DNA of 64,000 nucleotides, from positions 1,488,001-1,552,000 of the forward strand of contig NC_006045.2 of assembly GCF_000006445.2 (NCBI RefSeq), given 5' to 3'. Under the pieces are notes generated by a model. The model was not told the origin of the DNA, made no database searches, and worked only from the letters and a program-made list of their open reading frames with translations. Positions 9,713 to 17,765 of this stretch are shown here, piece by piece. The stretch's first letter is position 1. Each line of letters opens with the position of its first letter. The position numbers were made by a program, and so were the translations under genes. This DNA is from Debaryomyces hansenii CBS767 (lineage: Eukaryota; Ascomycota; Pichiomycetes; Serinales; Debaryomycetaceae).

Positions 9713-12700
9713 ATGTCAAATCCATCCGATTCTAAGAACATTCCGACAAATAAGAAGCCGTATAAGAATCTGCATACATCGCCGTACAAGTTACAGGCCA
9801 GTGACATTTATAATCCAAATGACAGTCCATTAATTAACAAGCCTGCTTCCAAGCATAATGGAATGAGATTACATTTACGAAGTCATAGTTATGGGTACAG
9901 TAATGATAAGAAGGACTTTGCAGGAGGAGGAATACCTGCACCTAATTACGCACATAATAATACTCCAAATTGGAAGACCTTGATTCCTCCTATGCCATCA
10001 TATCCCCAGCCTACTTACAAGACTGATAAGCGGCTGTATTCACCTTCGCAACTTCAAAAAAAATCATTTCAATCTCAACCAAATACTCAAATACCAATAC
10101 ATGTACAACAAGCACCGCTGCACGGCAACTCACCACACGCACGAGCACCGCAGTCTAAACCACAGTCTGATGGTGATCACCATTTAAGTAAACCAAATCA
10201 AAGACATTCGATTGCGGTATCACCAAGTTCAGAAAAATCTAATTTTATGGGAAATGCATCGCCATCACCAGCATTAAATCAACTGCATCAATTTCATAAC
10301 GCACCACAGCTGCCTCCACCCCGTATACAAAATCAACGGTCAAAAACACAGATACCACAAGCGCCAATTCAAGAAATACCTCCTTTCCAACGTCAAATGT
10401 CATCAAATATCCCTGATTTGTCGAGAGAGTCGTTAGATCAAACTGATATTCAATCTCGCCCTTCGCAAATACGTCAGAAAAGTATGCATAAAAAGAAAAA
10501 GTTCTGTAAAGGCTGTGGTTTAGAAATTACAGGCCAATTTGTTAGAGCATTAAGCAGTGCGTTTCATATTGAATGTTTTCGTTGTAGTGAATGTGGTAAT
10601 CAGTGCTCTTCTAAGTTCTTTCCCTATGAGATGTTGGACGAGCCAACAGGTATAAAATATCAAGTTGCACTTTGCGAATATGACTATTTTAAAAAATTGA
10701 ATCTTATCTGTTTTAATTGTAATAACGCTTTGAGAGGTCCATATATTACGGCGTTGGGTAATAAGTACCATCTTGAACACTTCAAATGTGCAGTATGTCA
10801 GGTAGTATTCGAGTCCGATGAAAGCTATTATGAACATGAGGGAGAAATATATTGCCATTATCATTATTCCAAATTATATGCAACGCATTGTGAAGGTTGT
10901 CATTCTTCTATTGTGAAGCAGTTTGTTGAATTGTTCAGAGGTGGCAGGAACCAACAATGGCATCCTGAGTGTTATATGGTTCATAAATTTTGGAATGTGT
11001 GCATATTGGCAGATTCCGTTGGGTTAAGACAACATTTCAATATTAATGACAGTAATGTTTCAAATATTACTATTTTTTTGAATGAATCTAATTTGAAGGC
11101 TGAACTTCTAATAGCTATCGAACAACATGTTGAAAATACAATCATGAATTGTTGGCTTACATTGTCAGGTTATGAGGAGACTACTGCAGCCTGTATATCT
11201 GATATGTTATTAAATGCTTGCACTAGTAATCAGTCAGCTGGATTGATAGCTACTGGAAAGTTAATATTGAATGTGGAAGTATTGTTTAATGCTCTTGATG
11301 TGGTTCAGGATTTATGTTCTGTCGTTAATTCAAATGTGACTTCAAAATCAACATCTCCTAACACATCTACTTCTATAAAAAATACCGCAAGTTCTGAGGA
11401 TTTAACTTTCTTAGAAATGGACATTTTCCAGCCGTTAAGAAAAGAACCAAGAAATATATCAGGCAAAATTATGAGCTATTTGGCAATATTAAGAAAATCA
11501 ATGCAAACAACGTTATCTGGTAGTTTATCTACTGAATTATTGGCGGTTGTAACCGGATGCGCTCACTATTTGAAATTACTTATCAGAATTGGACTTAATA
11601 ATGCTTTGAAAGTTAACAAATTACAAGGAACTACTGATGCAACAGATAAATTCCTTAGCTTAATGAAAATATATGAAGAGTTTAATAGCAGCGGCGACAA
11701 CAAGGTTAATCGCGAATTAATAAAAAGCAGATTATCAATTCCAACCAATGCAACTGATTCATGTCAAACCTGTGTGAAAAGTATTGAAAAGTCTTGTATC
11801 AGACTTGATAATAAAAGATGGCATACGAAATGCTTTATCTGTTATAATTGTTCCAAACCAATAGCATCAGTTCGTGCTACAATTTCACAGCTGGCATATA
11901 ATATATCAAACTCTCAGGTGTATTGTACCGAGTGCTTTAATAGGAATGACAAAACTTTCATACTAGGGTTTGAATTAGTAAGTGACTTATCACAGTTGGT
12001 TTATTTATTGAAAATAGCTTTGTATCGTTCAAAGTCTGTCATGAAGGTTGAAAACAAGAGTGTATCACAGGTTAGACAAGCTTCTTTGAAGCTGAAGAAT
12101 ATGTCGATTATTGATGAAGAAAGTGCTGCAAGAAATGCGACGGCGGACGACTATTCGAAAACACTAAATGATGTTACTCGGTTAAGGGCCAGTAGGCAAA
12201 GTCAAAAGCTTTCTAATTCTATTAAGCAGAATGCAAGGAAGTCTGTTATATTGGAAGCTCCGGAGGCTGATAAGGCTAAGCGAGACGAAACTAATGCAGA
12301 AGGATTGGTTGATGACTTTGAGGGTAGCAACGAAGATATAATCAATAAACCGAATCAAACGGAAAGAAAAGCAAGTATTTCATCACAATTGTCTTATATA
12401 CAACAGCCAGAAAATGACCAATTCAACATATCATCGAGACGGAGCAAGAAATCATTAAGAATTAAGGACGAGCCTCAAAAACAGACGACGAATAATAATC
12501 TTGATCGCACATCTGATCTTTTACAAAATGAAAAATCGTTAACATTGGATGATATTCCACGTATCGTGGCAGCTGAACAAGCTAGAGAACAACGTCCAAA
12601 TGCATTTAAGCATCATAATTCATTGTATCAAAAACACGCCCCAATGGAATCAGTGAGGACTATACCTGCGGCCAGTACAAGTAATGCAAGTAACCGTAAT

Positions 12701-13885
12701 AGAACTAGCAGCAAAAGCAATAATAATGTTGATAATACGAGTAATGATGTTCCTGCTGCAGATTATGAAATCTCTTCTCTGAGATTGAAATATTATTCTG
12801 AATTGGATAAATCTGAGCACTTCATTTTAAGACATATCGCAGTTGAAGCTTTAATTCAGATTCTGAACTATAATAAGGATGAATTACTAGGATTGATTCA
12901 AACCCGGAAATTACCAACTTTTTGGGATAAATTTAAGTTTGGTGGCACAAATGATCCAAAGAAGGATAAACATTTAAACGTTTTTGGTGTTGATATTCAA
13001 GATTTAACAAAACGATACGGAGTTGATTCTGAACTAGGCGTTGGTCCTTCCAAGTTGCGCATACCTATAGTGGTTGATGAGATTATCAATGCGTTACGCC
13101 AGAAGGATATGTCAGTAGAAGGTATTTTCAGATTAAATGGTAACATTAAAAAGTTGAGAGAATTGACAGACCAAATCAATAAGAATCCTCTTAAATCGGC
13201 TGATATCAGTTCGCAGACTGCTGTTCAATTGGCTGCATTGATGAAAAAATGGCTACGTGAATTACCAAATCCGTTATTGACTTTCAATCTATATGACTTA
13301 TGGATTTCTTCACAACAACAAAAAGATCCATTACTTTGTAAAAGAATTTTACAATTAGCATATTGTATGTTACCAAGAAGTCACCGTAATTTGCTTGAAG
13401 TTTTGCTTTATTTTTTCAGCTGGGTTGCATCTTTTGCAGAAATCGATGAGGAAACAGGATCCAAAATGGATATTCATAACTTAGCCACTGTGATATCACC
13501 TAACATTCTCATTTCAAAGAAGGCCTCTCAATCTGACCAATCGCCTCCTCAAACAGGAGATAATTATTTCCTAGGTATTGAGGTGGTTAATCAATTAATT
13601 GAATTACATGAAGAGCTTTGTATTATCCCTGACGATTTATTATTATTCTTTGAAAAATGTAAATTCAATGAAAATAAGTCTGAGAACATTTCAACTAAGG
13701 AGATAATGAATAAATTAGAAAAGACATCTAAGGAAATCCCCAACTTTTTCTTAAGCTTCGAAACGAAAAATAATAATTACAATACTTCTGCACAACCAAA
13801 CGTTCAAACGAACAAAATTTCTAGGGGACATTCGAAAGTGACGAATGAATCACATGGCGAAACTTCTGATGTCCAACATCCTTAA
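9713..13885 (+). CDS. LRG1: Rho GTPase-activating protein Lrg1 with LIM domains
   Basis: A 1390-residue protein. The N-terminal ~260 residues are Pro/Gln/Ser-rich and disordered. LIM domains begin near residue 264 (CKGCGLEITGQFVRAL) and 332 (CFNCNNALRGPYITAL), with a related zinc cluster near 392 (CEGCHSSI). Another LIM lies at about 683-743 (CQTCVKSIEKSC ... YCTECF). The C-terminal RhoGAP domain spans about 1090-1300, with the arginine finger in EGIFRLNGN (about 1139). The multi-LIM plus C-terminal GAP layout separates Lrg1 from Rga1/Rga2. Lrg1 inactivates Rho1, restraining beta-glucan synthesis and the cell-wall integrity pathway that includes Bck1, also encoded in this window. It is longer than S. 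cerevisiae Lrg1 (1017) because of its low-complexity spacers. Confidence 0.93.
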   Translation: MSNPSDSKNIPTNKKPYKNLHTSPYKLQASDIYNPNDSPLINKPASKHNGMRLHLRSHSYGYSNDKKDFAGGGIPAPNYAHNNTPNWKTLIPPMPSYPQPTYKTDKRLYSPSQLQKKSFQSQPNTQIPIHVQQAPLHGNSPHARAPQSKPQSDGDHHLSKPNQRHSIAVSPSSEKSNFMGNASPSPALNQLHQFHNAPQLPPPRIQNQRSKTQIPQAPIQEIPPFQRQMSSNIPDLSRESLDQTDIQSRPSQIRQKSMHKKKKFCKGCGLEITGQFVRALSSAFHIECFRCSECGNQCSSKFFPYEMLDEPTGIKYQVALCEYDYFKKLNLICFNCNNALRGPYITALGNKYHLEHFKCAVCQVVFESDESYYEHEGEIYCHYHYSKLYATHCEGCHSSIVKQFVELFRGGRNQQWHPECYMVHKFWNVCILADSVGLRQHFNINDSNVSNITIFLNESNLKAELLIAIEQHVENTIMNCWLTLSGYEETTAACISDMLLNACTSNQSAGLIATGKLILNVEVLFNALDVVQDLCSVVNSNVTSKSTSPNTSTSIKNTASSEDLTFLEMDIFQPLRKEPRNISGKIMSYLAILRKSMQTTLSGSLSTELLAVVTGCAHYLKLLIRIGLNNALKVNKLQGTTDATDKFLSLMKIYEEFNSSGDNKVNRELIKSRLSIPTNATDSCQTCVKSIEKSCIRLDNKRWHTKCFICYNCSKPIASVRATISQLAYNISNSQVYCTECFNRNDKTFILGFELVSDLSQLVYLLKIALYRSKSVMKVENKSVSQVRQASLKLKNMSIIDEESAARNATADDYSKTLNDVTRLRASRQSQKLSNSIKQNARKSVILEAPEADKAKRDETNAEGLVDDFEGSNEDIINKPNQTERKASISSQLSYIQQPENDQFNISSRRSKKSLRIKDEPQKQTTNNNLDRTSDLLQNEKSLTLDDIPRIVAAEQAREQRPNAFKHHNSLYQKHAPMESVRTIPAASTSNASNRNRTSSKSNNNVDNTSNDVPAADYEISSLRLKYYSELDKSEHFILRHIAVEALIQILNYNKDELLGLIQTRKLPTFWDKFKFGGTNDPKKDKHLNVFGVDIQDLTKRYGVDSELGVGPSKLRIPIVVDEIINALRQKDMSVEGIFRLNGNIKKLRELTDQINKNPLKSADISSQTAVQLAALMKKWLRELPNPLLTFNLYDLWISSQQQKDPLLCKRILQLAYCMLPRSHRNLLEVLLYFFSWVASFAEIDEETGSKMDIHNLATVISPNILISKKASQSDQSPPQTGDNYFLGIEVVNQLIELHEELCIIPDDLLLFFEKCKFNENKSENISTKEIMNKLEKTSKEIPNFFLSFETKNNNYNTSAQPNVQTNKISRGHSKVTNESHGETSDVQHP

Positions 13886-14097
13886 GAAATCTTAAGTGAA
13901 TTCTTGTATTTATATAGCTTTACATCCGCTGAAGTTTACAGAATCATGTATTAATTATATATATATATGTAATCTAAAAATGTTCATAATCTGCTTTAAT
14001 GTAATATATTATCAATTTTTGCACTACTTAGATTCTCAAAACGAAAAAAATTAGGATTATCAATCTATCAACAAATTAGAATAGCACGAACATAAAC

Positions 14098-14355
14098 ATG
14101 TCTTTATCAGCAGATTCGTTTAGAGAGTTAATCAAAGAAAAACTTCAAGCTAGCTTAGTTCAAGTGGAAGATATGTCTGGTGGCTGTGGTCAAGCGTTTG
14201 CTGTTATTATTGTATCTCCAAACTTTGAAGGGAAGAATAAGTTAATGAGACATCGGTTGGTAAATAATGCCTTAAAAGAGGAAATAGCCTCCATACATGC
14301 GTTTACACAGAAGGCATTTACACCCCAAGAATGGGCAGCACAAGATGGAAAATAG
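14098..14355 (+). CDS. BOL2: BolA-like iron-signalling protein Bol2/Fra2
   Basis: An 85-residue BolA-family protein. The family features are the DMSGGCGQAF loop with C30, the RHRLVNNAL helix (H52), and the IHAFTQKAFTPQEW end with H67, the histidine position used for Fe-S coordination with a monothiol glutaredoxin. Fra2/Bol2 of S. cerevisiae works with Grx3/4 and Fra1 in the cytosol to signal iron sufficiency to Aft1/2. The lack of a mitochondrial presequence favours Bol2 over the mitochondrial Bol1/Bol3. In S. cerevisiae, FRA2 (YGL220W) is next to NIF3 (YGL221C). Here NIF3 lies 2.3 kb away with one transporter and a tRNA between them. Confidence 0.88.
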   Translation: MSLSADSFRELIKEKLQASLVQVEDMSGGCGQAFAVIIVSPNFEGKNKLMRHRLVNNALKEEIASIHAFTQKAFTPQEWAAQDGK

Positions 14356-14546
14356 TGATTTTATGATATAAAAATAACCTCACTAATGAACGACTTCTCG
14401 CTACATTCATTTACGAATTCATCAGTCATTATCATAGAGCTATTATAATTATTCAAAACATTTCAACTTTTATCTAGAGCCTTTCAAAGTTGAGGGTAGT
14501 TATACAACTAGCTAATAATTAATATACATTATTATTCCCTATATAT

Positions 14547-16097
14547 CTAAAGTCTATTCGTATTATATCTAGCCCCGTATTGTTTCATCATTCCTAACCA
14601 AATAAGACAGAGCAAAGCAAATATACCCAGAACAATGCAGGGCAAAAGTGTTAAACCTAAAGTACTCGATTCCGCTATAATACCAATCAAAAATGGAAGT
14701 ACAGCAGCACCTCCACCACCAAATGCACAAATGAAACCAATACCTGCAGCATGATACTTGTGAGGTAAGATTTTCAACGAAGCAACAATGGTTGTCGGGA
14801 AAATAGGCCCAACAAATGTACCAGCTAAAAAGACTATAATAAAAAGAATAAAATTAGTAGTCACCCATGATAGTAACCAGAAAGCCAAAAATCCTGCAAA
14901 GGAGAAGAACATGTACAGAAAGTTAGCAATTAGTTCATTCTTAAAAAAATGAGCAGTCGCAAATCCGAGACCTATACGACCAACAGTTAAACCCGTCCAA
15001 AAACTTGTAGCCATATATGAGGAATATGTATATGATAAGTTCTTAATCCTTGTTAAGAATGTTATTAACCACGAACCAAATGCAACTTCACCACCAACGT
15101 AAATAAACAAAATAGTTGAAAAGAGCCAAACCAACTTAGATTTCAAAGCCTCAGACAACGGAACTGAGGAATGATCATCTTTTTCGTCATTCAACTCATC
15201 GTTTGTAGTAGAAACCTCCGATTGATTTCTAAATGTATCCATTTCAAGTTCATTTTCGTCATCCAACATCTTACCTCTTTTATTTTTCAAAATCATAGTA
15301 AACTTATACTTCTTTGCAGTTTCATATCGAAACATTACTATCAAGAACATAGTATTTAATGCGCCTACACTACTCAAAACCATATAATATTGATTCCACT
15401 GCCACGGATTTTTCGTTCTTTCCAACAAGCCTGTAATGACAGGTGGTGAGATCATGCAACCAATACCATAACAACCATGGAGTATACCAAGTAGTTGATT
15501 TGAATCTGTTAAACATCCCATCCATGTATTGAGGCTTGCATCTAAACTCCCAAATCCAATACCATTCATGATATAGCAAAGAATGAAGATTGCAAATGGC
15601 GGCTTAAAAGATATAACTAAGTAGGCACATGTCATACTCACACTACCCAATATAACAACACCTCTTATACCCAAATTCTTGTGGGTTATTTCATTTATTA
15701 AAGCCATCAAGAAATAACCTAAAACTGAGGCCAAGAAAATGAAACTAGTTTGAATGTCATTTACTTGATAGTGATCTTGAAACTTGGGAATCAATGTTCC
15801 CACGGTTTGTTCAGCCAACCCAAATAAAATAAATACAAGATAACCTGCTATAACTTGGAATTTCAATAATGTGCTATCTCTCCAATTTGTAGAATCGATA
15901 TATAATGTTTCGTTTTCATATTCAACTGTATATCTTTTGCTAGAGCTATAAGCCTCCATATCGCTTAGGCCGACAGGTTTGGTGGAGGACGATCCCTCGA
16001 GATTTGCTAAATCTTCAGAATCATTCGGTTCTCTAGTACCAATGAGCAAATTTTCGGATTCTATAATATCATCTTTAACTTGATCGCTATGTCCCAT
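14547..16097 (-). CDS. Major facilitator superfamily transporter, Bsc6-like
   Basis: A 516-residue polytopic protein with about 12 hydrophobic segments. The first six fall between residues ~80 and 260, then comes a polar central loop (about 265-315) and a second six from about 320 to 510. The N-terminal 75 residues are hydrophilic and Ser/Glu-rich. Glycine-rich helices (GIGFGSLDASLN, GFICAFGGGGAAVLPFL) and the pairwise symmetry fit the MFS. It resembles the fungal family that includes S. cerevisiae Bsc6 (YOL137W), whose substrate is unknown. The upstream region contains several inverted repeats (16235-16250 and 16283-16305). The substrate cannot be assigned from sequence. Confidence 0.75.
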   Translation of the reverse strand: MGHSDQVKDDIIESENLLIGTREPNDSEDLANLEGSSSTKPVGLSDMEAYSSSKRYTVEYENETLYIDSTNWRDSTLLKFQVIAGYLVFILFGLAEQTVGTLIPKFQDHYQVNDIQTSFIFLASVLGYFLMALINEITHKNLGIRGVVILGSVSMTCAYLVISFKPPFAIFILCYIMNGIGFGSLDASLNTWMGCLTDSNQLLGILHGCYGIGCMISPPVITGLLERTKNPWQWNQYYMVLSSVGALNTMFLIVMFRYETAKKYKFTMILKNKRGKMLDDENELEMDTFRNQSEVSTTNDELNDEKDDHSSVPLSEALKSKLVWLFSTILFIYVGGEVAFGSWLITFLTRIKNLSYTYSSYMATSFWTGLTVGRIGLGFATAHFFKNELIANFLYMFFSFAGFLAFWLLSWVTTNFILFIIVFLAGTFVGPIFPTTIVASLKILPHKYHAAGIGFICAFGGGGAAVLPFLIGIIAESSTLGLTLLPCIVLGIFALLCLIWLGMMKQYGARYNTNRL

Positions 16098-16492
16098 TAC
16101 TTACTTATTCCGCTTATCCTGGGATAATATTTCTATTCTTTTCCAATAATCGTAAAAAAATCTTTAATATGTAATTAAACTTAATTTCCATTTCACATAA
16201 GACACACATTTATTCATCTCTACCCTCTTATGAAAAGGATCAAAATCCTTATCTTCGCTAAAAAAAAGTTTTTTTCATTTCCCTACCTAATCGGGTAGTC
16301 TACCCCTAATTTTGCATCTTGGGTCTAAAGCATTTAATGTTTTCACCAAGTTTTAATAAAATTCTCGGCATCGTCAGCTTACTGGTGAGCATAGAATAGT
16401 CATAGGGTGAATAATTTCAAGACCTTTCAAATTCATGAATATTTCATAGTTATATGGACATTGAGTTATCTGTTTTACTTTTTCAACAATTA
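16098..16492. other. Spacer between the MFS gene and tRNA-Gly, with stacked inverted repeats
   Basis: This 395-bp gap holds the presumed promoter of the leftward transporter gene and the 5' flank of the tRNA. It contains AAGGAT-CAAA-ATCCTT (16235-16250), an A8/T7-type block around 16260-16275, and overlapping repeats CTACC...GGGTAG and GGGTA-GTC-TACCC (16283-16305). No gene is seen. Confidence 0.6.
16283..16305. repeat. Overlapping inverted repeats built on GGGTA/TACCC
   Basis: CTACC at 16283-16287 pairs with GGGTAG at 16293-16298. The same GGGTA arm pairs again with TACCC at 16301-16305 around a 3-bp spacer. It lies about 190 bp upstream of the transporter start. Such spaced inverted triplets are typical operators of dimeric zinc-cluster factors, but no factor can be named. 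Confidence 0.6.
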
Positions 16493-16563
16493 GCGCAAAT
16501 GGTTTAGTGGTAAAATCCAACGTTGCCATCGTTGGGCCCCCGGTTCGATTCCGGGTTTGCGCA
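16493..16563 (+). tRNA. tRNA-Gly (anticodon GCC)
   Basis: A 71-nt cloverleaf without intron. The acceptor stem pairs GCGCAAA (16493-16499) with TTTGCGC (16556-16562) and the discriminator is A. The anticodon stem pairs CAACG (16518-16522) with CGTTG (16530-16534) around loop TTGCCAT, with anticodon GCC at 16525-16527. The T arm is CCGG-TTCGATT-CCGG. The internal promoter matches are an A box at about 16500-16510 (TGGTTTAGTGG) and a B box at 16542-16552 (GGTTCGATTCC). A T8 run at 16564-16571 is the RNA polymerase III terminator. It decodes GGC and, by wobble, GGU. Confidence 0.97.
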
Positions 16564-16571
16564 TTTTTTTT
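16564..16571 (+). terminator. RNA polymerase III oligo-T terminator of tRNA-Gly
   Basis: Eight consecutive T residues begin immediately after the discriminator base of the tRNA. Confidence 0.9.
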
Positions 16572-16656
16572 TCGACTGTCGCAATTACTATTTTTTTTCA
16601 GTTCATTGCCTTTTGCTTCAAACTATCTTGTTTATTTCTGTATCATCGTTGAAACA

Positions 16657-17553
16657 ATGTCCAAAAACGCCGTTAAATCCGTTGTCAATGCTAGTATGTG
16701 TTTCTTGTACGACTATATGGTCAGTAGTTTTTCTGATTGGGCACAGTATTAACAATATTCATTAGTTCAAAAGTACTATCCAACTAGGTTGGCAGATAAA
16801 ACCTGGGACAATACTGGATTGTTAGTCGATTCAAGTTCCGAAGAAACAGGTACTGACGATATTCGTGTCTTGTTGACCATTGACTTGACCCACGCAGTTG
16901 CAGACGAGGCAATCAAATCTAAATCGAATATAATTATGGCCTATCATCCATTTATTTTCAAAGGCCTCAAGTCAATAACTCCTCAGGACCCTCAGCAGAA
17001 GTCTTTGATTAAACTTATACAAAACAATATCAGTGTTTACTGCCCACATACTGCTGTTGATAGTGCTAAAGGTGGTGTGAACGATTTCTTAGCTGATGGA
17101 ATTTCCAAAGGTTTGAACGAGAAATCTAGAGAAACTATCGAACCTGACCAAAACGAGGAAGACTGTGGTATGGGTAGATTGGTCACGTTAGCCAATCCTG
17201 TGTCTTTAGCAGACTTAGTGAAAAACGCTAAAGCTAGTTTAAACTTGCCTTACGTTCAAGTCGCTCCTGCTAGAGGACAAGACAAAGACCACCAAATAAG
17301 TAAAATTGCTATATGTGCTGGATCCGGTGGATCTGTATTCAGAGGTGTGGAGGCTGATTTATTCTACACGGGTGAATTATCCCACCATGAAGCGTTATAT
17401 TTCACTGAAACTGGATCATCCATCATTGCATGCAACCACTCCAATACTGAAAGAGCATTCTTGTCTGTAATGAAGAAACAATTAGAAGAGGAATTGTCAA
17501 ATGCTGAAGTTATTATCAGTAAGACTGACAAGGACCCATACGAAACTTGGTAG
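16657..17553 (+). CDS. NIF3: NIF3-family protein (spliced; exons 16657-16693 and 16766-17553)
   Basis: The main frame has no ATG at the right place because the first exon is only 37 bp. ATG at 16657 reads 12 codons plus one base to a GTATGT donor at 16694. A TATTAAC branch site lies at about 16747-16753 and the acceptor TTAG ends at 16765. Joining gives a 274-residue protein whose N-terminus runs VVNAIQKYYPTRLADKTWDNTG, the conserved NIF3 start. The motif LTIDLTHAVADEAI, HPFIFKGLKSI, HTAVDSAKGGVNDFLA and the C-terminal HHEALYF and NTERAFL blocks supply the di-metal ligands of the DUF34/NIF3 family. S. cerevisiae Nif3 is 288 residues. The biochemical function is not firmly known; GTP cyclohydrolase-like activity has been proposed for bacterial relatives. 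Confidence 0.9.
16694..16765 (+). other. NIF3: Intron of NIF3 (72 nt)
   Basis: Donor GTATGT, branch site TATTAAC and acceptor ATTAG are all visible, with 12 nt between branch and acceptor. Splicing joins exon 1 (phase 1) to exon 2 and restores the family's conserved N-terminus. Confidence 0.9.
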
Positions 17554-17587
17554 TAGCTTTAGCTTCGTATATACCACTTCAATATTG

Positions 17588-17593
17588 CACGTG
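17588..17593. promoter_or_regulatory. CACGTG E-box upstream of the kelch-BTB gene
   Basis: A CACGTG core 173 bp before the ATG at 17766, in the 212-bp spacer after NIF3. It is a candidate Cbf1 or Pho4-type bHLH site, inferred from the motif alone. Confidence 0.35.
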
Positions 17594-17765
17594 ATTGAAT
17601 CTCATATATCTAATCTAATCATACCGAACTGTAGATCTTATAGGTTTATACCACTATCTTATACTTAATATACAATTTACAATTTGCCTTTAAGAAGCAT
17701 ACAGGAATTGCTTTCGAACATCGAAAGTCAATAATTGCATAAAATTTTAATATTTTTGATCGACC

